This document shows, piece after piece, positions 29,301-44,300 of a stretch of 64,000 bases of DNA. The notes below the pieces were generated by a model. It ran no database searches. It was given only the letters and a program-made list of their open reading frames with translations, and was not told the DNA's origin. The stretch spans positions 248,001 to 312,000 of the forward strand of contig NW_026262666.1 in assembly GCF_021869535.1 (NCBI RefSeq), read 5' to 3'. This DNA is from Mytilus californianus (lineage: Eukaryota; Mollusca; Bivalvia; Mytilida; Mytilidae). How positions within the stretch are numbered: position 1 is the first letter of the stretch; each line of letters opens with the position of its first letter. Position numbers and translations under genes: made by a program.

Positions 29301-32300
29301 AAACTCCATCAGTGTGTAAATATAGAGTCCTATTCTTATAGAAGGTTGTCCATGTTGTATGGCCCAAATAGAACAAATGTGGTAAGTAGATAGTGTAGTG
29401 TCCAGTTATCTCCCCTGTTTTCTAGGTATGATTGCTATCCCATGATGCCAAGTATCAGTTTGATTCCTCTGCTAACATTTGCAAATACTATTAGTTATAC
29501 AGGGTCAGTAAATTCCATATGGGGCGAGGGCAAGAGTATATATAGTATTAGGTCACTGGCAACTGTGTAATGAATTTTTCTTTCTGACAACCTTAATATG
29601 GGGAAACCAAATGCCAACATAACAATTTGATATCACTTACCGTGTATTTCAATTAAGCCAGATATTCCTAGAAGTGTATAGGAGGTAAGATAATTTCTAT
29701 TCCACGATTCATCAGTTTTAAAGTGACTTAATTTAACAAATTTCTATGACAATATTTTTCTGTGAAAAATGTTTTTAATGGCGATTTAAAGTCCTGTTGG
29801 AATAAATAAGTTGATACCTGACCCTTACATCTGTGAAAGTCATATAGATCAGAGACAGAGTACCAGAGTATTTAGTGTTGGACGGGATCAGTTCACGATG
29901 AAAATTGCAGATACTATGCCCAATAGTTTAATTCAGTTTAACCCAAAGGGCAGGTGTAAAGAAATATGGTAGCCTGACAGTAAAACCCCTTCCTTAGGGG
30001 TAAAGGTTAAGCCTTGGGGATGTATGAATACACAGCCACATCTGGTCAGGATAGGGATATTTAATTTGATGTCTGATTTAGTAGGAGTGCCACAAATTAA
30101 AGAAACCTTGCAATGACTGAGGGTCTATAGGTGGCTTGTTGCTTAACAATATTACTGTTTGTAGTCTTCATACCCTCTTTCTACAGTCCCGTTTTCCTGC
30201 CCTTTATCCTGGTGGAATCAATCTGTAGATCTTGATTATCCGATTTATTGTTAATTTATTCCTCCTCCTGAATAAGCAGGTAATATTTGCCACTGGACAT
30301 TGAGTAAATGACAATCAATCATTTACATACATTCAGTGTGATTAGAAATAATAGGGAATGAATGTACATGAGACTGCTACGAAATGATAAACGAATTACT
30401 GTGGATTCATTTATTTCCTTGTAAACCAATTTTCGAGGATTGAGGTAATATTGTATTTTGTGGATATTTGATTTCGTGGTTTTTCAAAGTTTTCATACAA
30501 ACCTATAAACAGTTTGTACTTTGTTGAACTTTTAAATTTGTAATTTACCATAACCCATGAAATCCACAAAATCCACAAAAATTGATATTTCACAAATAAT
30601 AATCAATCCACAGTAAAAGAAAAGCATTTTCTAATTTTTTCACTATTTTCACATTTCCCAACCGATTGTGAAAAATTGTTCTCCTCACTAGTGAAATATC
30701 TTTTCTTGGCAAATGATTGGTCGAAATTTAATTATGACGTCAAATTTTCTTGGTTTCTTCTGAATTTCTTACTGTGACGTCATGAAAAAAGCCGACCATG
30801 CCTGATGAGGTCACATATAAAGAACACAACTTTCCACAAATCTTTGAAATGGAAGGATAAAAATCATTAGAGAAACAGATTCCACCACTATAACTCATGT
30901 ATTACGATATTTCTCCACTCTCAACAGTTAAATTTTAATTATTTAAAAAGCTTGGCAAGCCTTGCATTTTAAATATTAAAATATAACTGTCCCGAGTGGA
31001 GAAATATCGTAACACACTTGTTGCAGTGGTGGAATCTATATTTTTACTGCTGATCACAACAACTTGATAGTTGCCTTGAACTCATGAATTTTACCCTAAT
31101 ATGAAGATTTTCAACATTATTCTTTGATATTTATATAACAGCAATACTGTGGATTCATTATTCTTCATTGGATTCCAATTTTTTTGATTTCATGGGTACA
31201 AGTGAACCACGAATTTAAAAGCTTAAAGTAAAAATTTTCTATAAGTTTGTATGCAGACTTTATCAAAATCTCGAATTAGATATCCATAAAAATACAATTT
31301 TTACCTGAATGGCCAAAGGCGGAAGCAGGTCTAGTAACTGTCAAGATTTTCTTGGCTTCTATCAAAGGAAATTATTTTATATTTGGTCTGCAGCTTCATA
31401 ATGTTGAGTTGCAGCAAGTAAGCAAGTTTAACATCTGCTGTGCAGCCACTTCCTGTTTGCGGATAGTTTGAAATTTTACAACAAGGAAAATTTGTTGTCA
31501 AGGTTTTCTTGGCTTCAATGATCAGTTATGCTTCAGTATTATACATGTAACCTTAATCAATTACATGCAATGACACAGGTCCAGAATTGGTATTGGTCTT
31601 ATTCCTTCATCCCTGAAAATTGTTACCCACAAAAATAAATGAATCCACAGTATGTCATTATAGAACAGATCTATGGGAGAGTTATCAATAAATTGTTATT
31701 TTAACTGAAGTTGGTCGATAATTTCTGTCATATGATACCTGATAAATGACTTCATAAACAAAGTCACGAACATACAAAAAAATCACAGGATATTTATATA
31801 GGATATAATGTTTTTTTTTTCAGGTGAACATTCAATGGAGAAGTGATGCGAAGCAGTTCCAGCTGAGCTTGGGCAGTGTTGGTCAGTCACCAACTATAAA
31901 TCCTCACTTTATCATGCTAACTCAGATACAGCAGGAACTTAATTGTACACGATCTTTAGCTCAGTTGTCACAGGTAACTTACAACTAGGCAGTGTTGGTC
32001 AGTCACCAACTATAAATCCTCACTTTATCATGCTAACTCAGATACAGCAGAAACTTAATTATACACGATCTTTAGCTCAGTTGTCATAGGTAAAGTACAA
32101 CTTGGCAGTGTTGGTCAGTCACCAACTATAAATCCTCACTTTCTCTTGCTAACTCAGATACAGCAGAAACTTAATTATACACGATCTTTAGCTCAGTTGT
32201 CACAGGTAAAGTACAACTTGGCAGTGTTGGTCAGTCACCGACTATAAATCCTCACTTTATCTTGCTAACTCAGATACAGCAGAAACTTAATTGTACACGA

Positions 32301-35300
32301 TCTTTAGCTCAGTTGTCACAGGTGAAGTACAACTACGCAGTGTTGGTCAGTCACCAACTATAAATCCTCACTTTATCTTGCTAACTCAGATACAGCAGAA
32401 ACTTAATTATACACAATCTTTAGCTCAGTTGTCACAGGTAAAGTACAACTTGGCAGTGTTGGTCAGTCACCGACTATAAATTAATAATATTTGAAGAAAA
32501 ATGGTATTTTTGTGGATACTATAGTGGTTTTAACAGACTCTACATACAAGCCTATAAATAATGTATTTTGTTGAACACTTAAATTCGCATTTCACCTTTA
32601 CACACCAAAGCCACAAAAATGAGTATGCATAAATGACGAAAAGAAAAATGAATCCACAGTTTTCTAGGTAATTGGTTTCATAGATTGAAATATTAAATTA
32701 TGTGATTTTGAGAATTACATTTTATTTAAGAACCACCCCATGTTGTTTAGGCTCCTTTCATTTTTCCATAGTTTGTTGTGTTGCTTGAGTATAGACAATG
32801 TTCTATTTCAAATTCCTAGTTGATTACATGTAGTAAATGCAATTCTTTTTCAAAATTTCAGGTTTTACATGAGACATGTGGTCCAATGGCCTCTATAAAC
32901 AAACTCCCTACAGCCATTGTACATGCAGGGGCATCTGTGAGTATTTACATTTAATTTAATTTAACTTAGGAAAGGAATTGACAATGCTGATTAGGGTTGT
33001 TCCAAATTGGTCATGGCGGGAGGGATGAGAGGCACTCAAAGTTATAAATTGTGGATGGTTGCAATTTCCTCAGAATTTTGTAAACATTATTAGTAAAATA
33101 AAATATTTATTTATGTGCGTGGTTTGGGTCTAAAAAAATGTGCCTTCCATTCCCTGTATGTGTTTAATTGGAACAGCCCTCCCTTATTTATGAGTATTCC
33201 TTTCGTTTTATAAATCAATGTATTAAGACTCATTTTTTACTGTTAGTCAGAGAAGGAAGATGAAGACAATTTAATCAGTACTTTGATAAAATTGTAGACT
33301 AAAATTGATAGCAATAGATTGGTTTTGAATGGTGTTATTTGAGTCTGATTTATTTCCCTTGGCAGCCATTTTGGAGGGATAAACAATTGGTTTTCCTATT
33401 TCTAACCAAATTGGAACATGCAAAACACAATATAAAAATAAGGAGATGTCTGATAAGAGATTCTTACTAGATGGTAGTGATGAATTACGCAAGACTAAGA
33501 GACATTAAAATTTAAAAAAAAAAACTTTTTCTTAAGTGTAGTGGTTGGTATAAAAAGCTGATTTTTGATAGAATTTGCACACTTAGACCTCCAACATGGT
33601 GCCAAAAGGGAAGTAACTTTTGCTCAAATTACATCAATGATAAAAATATTGATACGAAATCTGATGTTGAAACCAAAACTTTTCAGGGAGAAATTGGCTG
33701 AGGTTATCTTAATTTAAGTTTCATCTGTGCAATATTGTGAACGAATCTTAACATTCTTTTATGACCTCTCAGCAAAATAAAAATTGAACAATCAAATTGA
33801 AAGAAAATATCTTAACACATGAATAGTTTCTATCTTAATTCATCACCAATAGACCACTATTCTTCACCAGAAATGTTCGTCAATTATGCGTTCCTTCATG
33901 ACGTTATTTACTAGACAGAGGGGATCTCCTGTATCATCCCTGCACTATTAAAGCGTCTTTGTGACCGTCATTAAGCAGGATAAACTAGAAATATTGTATG
34001 TTCCATAGGTGCTTAATCACAATTCTCTAATGACAGCAGTGCTGATTATCAATTATAAGAATTTGATTTTCCGAATAATTCGTGCAATATAGCATCATAT
34101 TTTTTCAACTGCTCGCTCATGATGGAAAGAAGTGACGATGCCCCTAAACCCGTGAATGATGTTCACTAAAACCAAAGTTTTTGATGGAAATTCAATGAAC
34201 TCGAAAGTGGTCTATTATTTCCAAATTTTTTTAAGGTGAAACATACACCATTTTATTTCTAGGATAAGCCTTTAATGTTGGGCAAAACTTTCACTGTCTA
34301 AAAGCAAATGTTTACTTAATGATCATGAAATGTGGGATTGTATTCATTCCCAAACAGTATTGAAAACTAACTTTTGGTTAATTTCCACATGGAATAAATT
34401 TAAATGTCTCTATACAATAGTTATACATGTAAAACTTTTATGTTATAGAATCTGAAGCAGTTATTCCAGAACTTCACCATCATGCCACAGTCAACAACAC
34501 ATGTTAGAATCTCATTCAGACAAGTGTATCCTTTATTTTGAATTCAATTGTTTTAAAGGAGTAGGCAGCACTTGTGTTCAATCTTAATATTTAAATATAT
34601 GTTGTATTTGATGATAATGCATAACATATATAAAGGTTGAGACTGAACATGAATGCGGCCACTTCCATTTTAGATAAAAACCATCTGAAAAGTGATGATT
34701 TATGGCATATTTGATAGATTTTTCTTATTTTAGCTTGAATTTAGGCGTCTGTAATGTAATGACCAAATCTGTTCAAATCTTTTACATAAACTAATGGAAT
34801 CGACTGAAGAAGACACTTCAGTGTTTAAAAAATGTCAAAATCTTTCATCAGATGTACTTCAAATTTTAGGCCTTAATTCGCCCTTACCGGACCTTCTCCT
34901 AGGTACACTATACTGATCCTAAGTTACAATTATAGCCCTTAGATTTTTATTGTGTTCAAACATAGACCTAGCATGGATAGAGTATTTTCTTCATAAATTT
35001 TGGTACACCTTTCCAATTTATTTCTTCATATGAATAAAAGGTAATGTAGGTTATATGTCAATTATACAGCGACCCAATGACATATACATAACAATCAACA
35101 TCTTAAGGGCAACAAATTGTTTTTCACACTAGACAGTTGTATATGTAATATGTCAATTTTTAATGCTTCGAATTGCAATTCGGTGGGATTGTTTAAATTT
35201 TCATTAATTGTTATAAGGAAATGCACTTCAAATCAATTGTGGTCCTGTCATTGAAATTATCCCTTAAGTCTGTGTATTTTGTTGACACTAAATGAATAAG

Positions 35301-38300
35301 TTCATGGGATGAATGTTTTAAAGTTTTCTACTAATATAATCAAATCTTGATGTGGCTACAAGCCAGTCATCACTGTATATATATATGATTAAATATAATA
35401 TTCATTGGATAAAAAAATGAACAAAATAAAAACCCAAAATACAGAAATGTTTTGAACTCTATGAAGTAAATAATATTTGGCACTGTCTATGATGAAAAGG
35501 TAACCATAAAGAAAAAAAGATACTATTTCTTGAAAAAGAACATGTGAGGATGGTAATAATATATTACAAACATTGTGTTGTTGTTTATCCTTGACCTAGC
35601 CAGTATATGTATAGATGTACATTTCCGTAGTAATGGAATAGTTGCCCTTAGAGATGGTGCTTTCAGCTTATTTGATAATAGTAAAGTTGTGGATGGATTC
35701 AATCCAGCTCCTATGTTTAAGGTAAGATTTAGTCATAACTGATATTTATATTAAGGATGATTTAGTTTTTTTTAACAAATAAATATTATTCAATTATGGT
35801 ATGTCATAGATTAAAGGTAAAGGTCAAACATAGAGCAGAAATACTAATGGCAACCTCTATTCTAAATAAAACAGATTGAAATTATAGAAAATTCAAGTGA
35901 ATTTAATTTTGTCAGGGATTTTTTTGTACAGAGCCAGCTTGAAAACCATGAAACAATATTCTTTGTTTTATTTTCAGGCTTTTCTGACCATGCATGTTGA
36001 TGACTCCGTCACGGGATTACATATGCGTCGGATATCTACAGCAGAGGATGACAACCCTCCATCACCTATTGGTATGGATGCTGTGGACGTCTTCAGTATG
36101 TCTCAGCAACCTTCCATTGGCTCACCAGCCTCAAGAAGAGGAGACGGTGGATTAAGGTTCCCAAGTCCAATGACTCCACCCTCTAATCCACATACCCCAG
36201 CTTCTCCAGCCAGGATGCCAGGGGTAAGTATTAGTGAAACTACAGAAGGTTGAGGCTCTGCAGTGTAAAAGGGGTAACTACCTTTGTCCAGATGCCAGGA
36301 GAGGACTGAGATGTGAAGTTTCTTAACCCTATGATTTCTTTGATGGGATTTTATGATACACTGGAAATTTTTAATTTTTGATTCAATCAGAATAAAAATT
36401 CTGGTAATGTTTTCATTGAATTAGATGCCTTATAGTATATGTATTATGATCTATACAAATGATGAAATCAATTTGTTCCTGATGGCAACAGAAACTTTAT
36501 TTTCTTCCTCCTATGTTTACTATTGTAGATTTGATACTTCACAGTTTTAAGTAGCATAAGACTAATGCATTGTATGTCTGTTTTTCAGATTGCTCCATCA
36601 CCATCAACAAATTTGATAGGAACACCTTCTCCAGCCACGCTCCTTACTGGTGGATCTCCAGCACCTCCTCAACAGATACAGATTAACTCACCTGGATCAT
36701 TTGTACCTATGCCATCACCTGTCTCATCATTTGTCACACCACAAGGTGAGTGATGTTATCTCCCTTTCCCATTATTTAGCTCGCCTTGCTTTGGGAGATG
36801 TGAGATATTGGCATCTCTTTACATATGTTGTTGTCGTCTATCAATAACCAATCATTTTCTGTACTGAAACAAATCAGTTTCGAGAGAGTTGAGATGAATG
36901 ATCCTCATATATAGTTTGGTCCCCACCACCCAACATGGCACCACAGCTTAGAATAGAACAAAAGAGAAAAATGCAAGTTCTATTATCAGAAAAGGATAAA
37001 AGGTAGAGAGAATTTACAACAGAGAGTAAAAACAAGAATGTGTCCATAGTACACGGATGCCCCACTAGCAGTATCATTTTAAATTGACTGTGAAATTTGG
37101 GTCAAAACTCTTAATTTGGCATTAAAATTAGAAGGATCATATCATAGGGAACATGTGTATTAATCTTCAAGTTAATTGGACTTCAACTTCATCAAAAACT
37201 ACCTTGACCAAAAACTTTAACCTGAAGCGGGACAGACAGACAGACAGACAGACGGATGGACAGACGGACAGACGAACATACGGACGAACGGACAAACTGA
37301 CTCACAGACCGAAAAACATAATGCCCCTAAGTGGGGCATAAAAAACAAAAACTCAGAATGTCATGAACTACCGTCAGTTCTGCTAAATTATCATTGAGAT
37401 GAAGTATTGCTCTTATTAAAAAAAAACAGACATATTAGCATTTGCAAATATATTTTTTTACAACTTACGTACAGGTTATTGAACTTGGATTGTTAGTGCC
37501 TATTTTCAGATTAACTCACTGATTAGTCTTTTGTAGACAAAATTTTAATCCTGGTATCTATGACGAGTTTGTTCATCATTTCACCATTATCTCCCTTACC
37601 AAGTGTAATGAGTTACCTCCTATTACGAAGTGTAAAGAGTTATCTCCTATTACAAATTTACAAATTACAAAGTGTAAAGAGTTATCTCCCATCTCCAGGT
37701 GTTAATAGTTACCTCCCATTCAGACTTACTTGAAAGTGAATCAAAAGAAACAGCAAATCAGATAGTGTAAACCACTGAGAATAGCAACTTGCTCTAAACA
37801 ATGTTTGGTAGAAAGAATGTAGGATTGGTGTTCTACATCAATGATTTCGTTTGTTTTTTCATAAAAAATATATCTCTCTCTCTTGAACATTCTTTACACA
37901 ATCCTTAAAAAACCAAAAGAACTATTATTACATCAAAATTATAAACTACTGAATAAAATCGTTCGAGACTTGGAAGACATCTTAATATGCCTTGATTTCC
38001 TTTTATCAAAGACTACCTATGAAAATAGTGATAATGAGTCTGTGATTGCAGGTCCATCCCCAGCATCCCGTCATGGAGCAGCAACATCACCAGGTCACCC
38101 TGCCTTACACTCACCACAAACCATGGGAAAGGATGGAGATCTGTCTAAACCTTCAGGTTGGTCATATATATATATATATACATAGATTATATGATTAAAA
38201 ATAAAATGAGATGAGGGGTAATAAAACATCAATGAGACAGCAAACAAGCAGCAAAAACTAAAAGACATCTAGAGGTCAACAAAAAATCTAAACAACAAAC

Positions 38301-41300
38301 AGGTGTCTGTACAATATGTCAAACCAATTTGTCACAAGTTATTGGAAATAGTTTTGTTTTTTCTATGTGGCATAGATTAGCACAGAAAATTGCACATATT
38401 AACATGCAATATAGAGGTTGGCATGATGTATGAACTCTTGTCTGTTGTCAAAGACTGTATAAGGACTTTGTATTCTTTTGGATGTTGGGTTGCTGTCACA
38501 TGGATGGATATTGGATATCCCACATTTCATTGCAGGCATTAAACAGAATATTGATGTATTTATACTACGTGCAAATATTAATAACATGGGTTTGGAATAA
38601 ATGTCAGTAAGAAAACAACCAATCTGAACAACATAAATTGTAGAATACATGCATTGTCGATTTTCAATTACTTGGTTTCAATTCATCAAACTATTTAACT
38701 AAAGTAATCAATTAGTGGTAGATTATTACAGCTTATTTTTTGCTTTAATCGATAAAATTACAATTACAAGTATCAAAAATGGACGATTACAGATGACTCT
38801 CGATTACTTGGAAATATATAATCAATTACACTGATGAGGGATTACAAATCAAGATTACCCCATCCCTGAATACTATTATTTTTCTGTCATTCCTCTTCTA
38901 ATTCTTAATACTCTTTTTTTATATTACAGTACAGCTGAGTCATTCATCTAGAATGTTACCACAGAAGGCATGGGCAGCCTCAATACCAACACTCCTGTCT
39001 AATGAAGCCTTCGATATTCTCCTCACCCCGTGCATGGTGGCTGGAGCTGTGTGTGCTGTGTCACCACTGGAGAGATTCCTGGGGTGTGCCTTCCTTAGGA
39101 AACATTTACCTAGGATTATACAAGCTGAAGAAGAGGTATTCATTATCTAGAAGACAAATTGCTTCAGATTTAATTTTTGAGTATAATTTTATTTTGTTTA
39201 CATAATTATATGTGAATTAATAATTCCAGTAGTAAGTTTTTATGCCCCCACAGCAGAGGATGGGGGCATTTAGTTTTACCCTTGTCCTTCTTTACGTCCA
39301 TCTGTCTGCAAGTCAGTACCTCCTGAAATTGGCTCTGTTCTCTAACTTTAGTTTGCCTTAACCAAATGTTATGAAAATTATACACAATGCTTATAACCAC
39401 AAAACTCAGATCATGTACGAATTGGGGTAGTGTAATTCTTTCCGTTCTTAAGTTATGTCCCTTTATAATGTTATATTCAAGCGGGGCATCATCTGTGTCC
39501 TATGGACACATTTCCCATTTATTTAATTTTTGTTCATAAAAAAAAAAAGAAACTGACTCTTTCAAAAATTAAAATTTTCCAGATTTTGAAATAATGTACT
39601 TTGATTAATTATCATCGCTATTTTACGAAATTTTCCTTTGATCTTACTGACTGATAATTTCCTTTCTCAGCACAGTAGAGTGATATGAAAAATTATCGCT
39701 AGAAACTAAGGGCGCACGTGCCATTGTCAATGAAATTAACAACGTCGTCATAGGTAAAATAACGATAAACAGATTATCATTGGTCATCTCAACTCTATTG
39801 CTTTTCTCACTTTCGCCGTACCGGCTCAAGCGAGAAAATCAATCTCGTTGAGATGACCAATGATAATCTATAATTATTTGTTAGAAACCAATTGTTGTGG
39901 ATGAAGGTGAACCACAAATTTTAAATATTAACAAAGTATAAATTTTCTCTAGACTTGTATGCAGACTTTGGCAAAACTACGAAATCAAATATCTATGAAT
40001 CCACGAAATTGGTACCCAGAAAAAAAATAATCCACTGTATACAGGTTATATAAAATTAGGGTATTTTATTTTCTATTTATTTTTTTGTACCAATGCAAAG
40101 TATGAAGCGACATAGAATCTAGTCTATTAATTCTGTGACAAATATCTCAACTATAATTTTTTAGCTAAGCAACATTCAGATCCTACAAATCTGTTTAATT
40201 TTATTTTCATGATGTTTTGTTATACTGTAAATTCAGAAATTATTGCAATGAATTTATAAATGTAAAATATGCAACATTTTCAGGTTCACAATAATAAAAA
40301 CTAGCATCTACATTCCATAATTTAAGTTGTGATTTTCCTTCGTGAAATTTTTGCAATTGCATTAATTAAAGATTCCATTTTTACAAGTAATCAGTTATTT
40401 GCATTAATTAAAGATTCCATTTTTACAAGTAATCAGTTATTTGCATTAATTAAAGATTCCATTTTTACAAGTAATCAGTTATTTGCATTAATTAAAGATT
40501 CCATTTTTACAAGTAATCAGTTATTTGCATTAATTAAAGATTCCATTTTTACAAGTAATCAGTTATTTGCATTAATGAATGCACACATTAATTTCTGAGT
40601 TTACCACATTTAACATCAGCTCTCACTATTAGCTGAAATCACTTAGCCATGTAATATGGTTTCAGATTTAGATCCACAAATAATTTAATATTTAAGCCTG
40701 GTACATGTATATTATATATTCTAGCTAGTAACAGTTCCAGTTCAAGGTACCCAGCCACATGTTATCCAGTTCAAGACAGAGATCCTACAGTTTAGAGTTA
40801 GTTATAATATGAATAGCTTCCAGAGTATACATTTGAATGTTCAATCCACTCCAGGTAATTTGAAAACGTTAAATTATGGGACATATCCTCATAAAACAAT
40901 ACAGTATATCAGGAAATATTCGTGTGTGTCTTAATTTTTGCTATATTTACTGTAGCCTTTTTTCTGCAAAATTTATCCTACGTTAACATTACCCTGTTAA
41001 TTTAAATGTATTGTTCAAGACCATGATACACAAATGATGAACACAGGGAAGATCTAAATGCCCCATCAAAGGCCAAAATAGTGGACAAAAAAAAGACACC
41101 AAAATAATCCAATATACTGTATGACATATCCTGATATTTATTGTAAAAATCAAAATGGAAAGACAACAGTCTTAAACAAACAGATTGATTGATTTTTGTT
41201 CTCTTAATACCTCCTGAGCACAAAACCGTTTCATGGTCTTGTGGTAGTGTTCTTGTCTTGAATGTGGGAGGTTGTGGGCTAGACCCCTGACCAAGTCACA

Positions 41301-44300
41301 CTTAGATAAACATGATATAGTAAGGGAGACAATTTGTACTAGTAGTTAACATCTATGTATGAGTTTCCTTAAATTAGGAACACCTTCAATTATAGATACT
41401 CAAACTGTTTCATATAAAATTGTTTGCTTTTAAGTTTTAAAACATGAAATAAGTTTAATAATTTTTTATACGACCGCAAAAAAATTTTTGTGGTCGTATA
41501 TTGGTATGACGTTGGCGTCGTCGTCGTCCGGCGTCGTCCGAAGACACTTGGTTTTCGCACTCTAACTTTAGTTTAAGTGAATGGATCTTTATGAAATTTT
41601 ACCACAAGGTTCAATACCACAAAAGGAAGGTTGGGATTGATTTTGGGGGTTATGGTAATAACAGTAAAGGAATTAGGGGCCAAAAAGGGGCCAAAAATAA
41701 GCATTTTTGTAACTTCCAGACATAACTTGTGTGTTAGTGTATGGATCTCTCTGACATTGTACCACAAGGTTCCATATCACTAAAGGAATGCTGGGATTGA
41801 TTTTGGGGGTAATTGCCTCCAAATTTTAGGAATTAGGGGCCAAAAAAGGGGCAAAAAACAAGCATTTTTCTAGTTTCATGACAATAACTTGTGTGTAAGT
41901 GTATGGATCTTTCTGAAATTGTACTACAAGGTTCCATATCACAAAGGGAAAGCTGGGTTTGAGTTTGGGGGTAATTGCCCTAAACGTTTAGGAATTTGGG
42001 GCCAAAAAGGGGCCAAAAAACACATTTTTTTCTAGTTTCCAGACAATAACTTGTGTTCAAGTGTATGGATCTCTCTGAAATTGTACTGCAAGGTACCATA
42101 CCACAAAGGGAAGGCTGGTATTGAGTTTGGGGGTGATGAATCATAATGGGGGTTCAAAAAATTTTGGGGGGGGATTTATTTTTTTTTTCCTTTTTTTCTT
42201 TTTTTCCTTTTTTGTTTCTTTTAAAATTTTCCATTTTAAGTTGGTTATTTCTGATTTATATTTAAAATCAAATAATAATGATATGGTAGGAGATACACAC
42301 CAAACAGGATGTGTAAATTATTATATAATAAGTATTGTGCAATAGCAAGAAATTTTCAATTGCACAGTATTGCACAATAGCAAGAAATCTTCAATTGCAC
42401 AGTATTGCGCAATAGCAAGAAATCTTCAATTGCACAGTATTGCGCAATAGCAAGAAATATCCAATAGCACAATATTGCGCAATAGCAAGAAATTGTCAAT
42501 TGTACAGTATTGCGCAATAGCAAGAAATATTTAATAGCACAGGATTGTGCAAAAGAAGATACTTCCTATAAATTGCTTATTTCTTGACCAATTTCAATGG
42601 GGTTTTATTCTTGATTTCATGGGGTTCTTTAATATGCTGAATCTAACCGTGTATTTAGTTTTTGGATTTTGGGCCCCGTTTTTATATTGGTCCACATTGA
42701 GGTCCAAAGGGTCCAAAATTAAACTTTGTTTGATTTCATCAAAAATTTAATTATTGGGGTTCTTTGATATGCCGAATCTAACTGTGTATTTAGATTCTTA
42801 AATTTTGGTTCCGTTTTCAAATTGGTCTACATTAAGGTCCAAAGGGTCCAAAATTAAACTTAGTTTGATTTTAACAAAAATTGAATTCTTAGGGTTCTTT
42901 GATATGCTGAATCTAAACATGTATTTAGATTTTTGATTATGGGCCCAGTTTTCAAGTTGGTCCAAATCGGGGTCCAAAATTAAACTTTGTTTGATTTCAA
43001 CAAAAATTGAATATATGGGGTTCTTTGATATGCTGAATCTAACCATGTATTTAGATTTTTGATTTTTGGGCCCCGTTATCAACTTTGTCCACATTGAGGT
43101 CAAAAGGGTCCAAAATTAAACTTTGTTTGATTTCATCAAAAATTGAATTATTGGGGTTCTTTGATATGCCGAATCTAACCGTGTATTTAGATTCTTAATT
43201 TTTGGTTCCGTTTTCAAATTGGTCTACATTAAGGTCCAAAGGGTCCAAAATTAAACTTAGTTTGATTTTAACAAAAATTGAATTCTTAGGGTTCTTTGAT
43301 ATGCTGAATCTAAACATGTATTTAGATTTTTGATTATGGGCCCAGTTTTCAAGTTGATCCAAATCGGGGTCCAAAATTAAACTTTGTTTGATTTCAACAA
43401 AAATTGAATATATGGGGTTCTTTGATATGCTGAGTCTAACCATGTATTTAGATTTTTGATTTTTGGGCCCCGTTATCAACTTTGTCCACATTGAGGTCAA
43501 AAGGGTCCAAAATTAAACTTTGTTTGATTTCATCAAAAATTGAATTCTTGGGGTTCTTTGATATGCTGAATCTAACCATGTATTTAGATTTTGGATATTG
43601 GACCATAATAGGTGAATGTCCAATTTAAAATTTTTAAGTTCTTAGACCACATTCAATCTGTGTTAGAAACCTATGCTGTGTCAAATATTTAATCACAATC
43701 CAAATCCAAAGCTGTATCAAGCTTGAATGTTGTGTCCATACTTCCCCCAACTGTTCAGGGTTCGACCTCTGCGGTCGTATCAAGCTGCACCCTGCGGAGC
43801 ATTTTATTATAAATTATTTATATTATTTCATTCATATGACGGAAAATAAAATTGTCAAGAATTGTAGTTAATTGTTAATACTTCTGAATATTTTTCAAAA
43901 AGTTATATAGTTTTTTACAAGAATATCGCAAATCATCCTGAATGAAATGTACGCATGTTGCTAGTAGGGGACAAATCAAGCAAGATTTTTCAGAAAAATT
44001 AGCGAACTAACAAATGCATTTTATCGCTGGAATAAAATGGATTTTTGCATGGATTATAATAAAGCAAATTTGTACATGATTAATCTACTGACTAACATAT
44101 GTTCAAAGTTCTTGTCACACTGGACACATTTATTTTTTAGATTTAAGAGAACATTGGCCTGCTGAGGTGTTGGAGGTTGTACAACAGTTCTTTGAACTAA
44201 AGGTAAGTTTTAGTTACAATAAGAATAAGCCGAGAAACTTATTATCAGCTGCATTGTAAACACATTGTGTCATGTGTATCTGTCCCTTATTTTGTAAGCT

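Noticed and set aside
36208-36304. Apparent duplication of the exon 28 end (gatgccagg in the intron)
   Set aside because: The shared stretch is under 15 bases, too short to separate from chance.
40329-40598. 89-codon ORF with 14-residue repeats
   Set aside because: Product of the 42-bp repeat inside a MITE.
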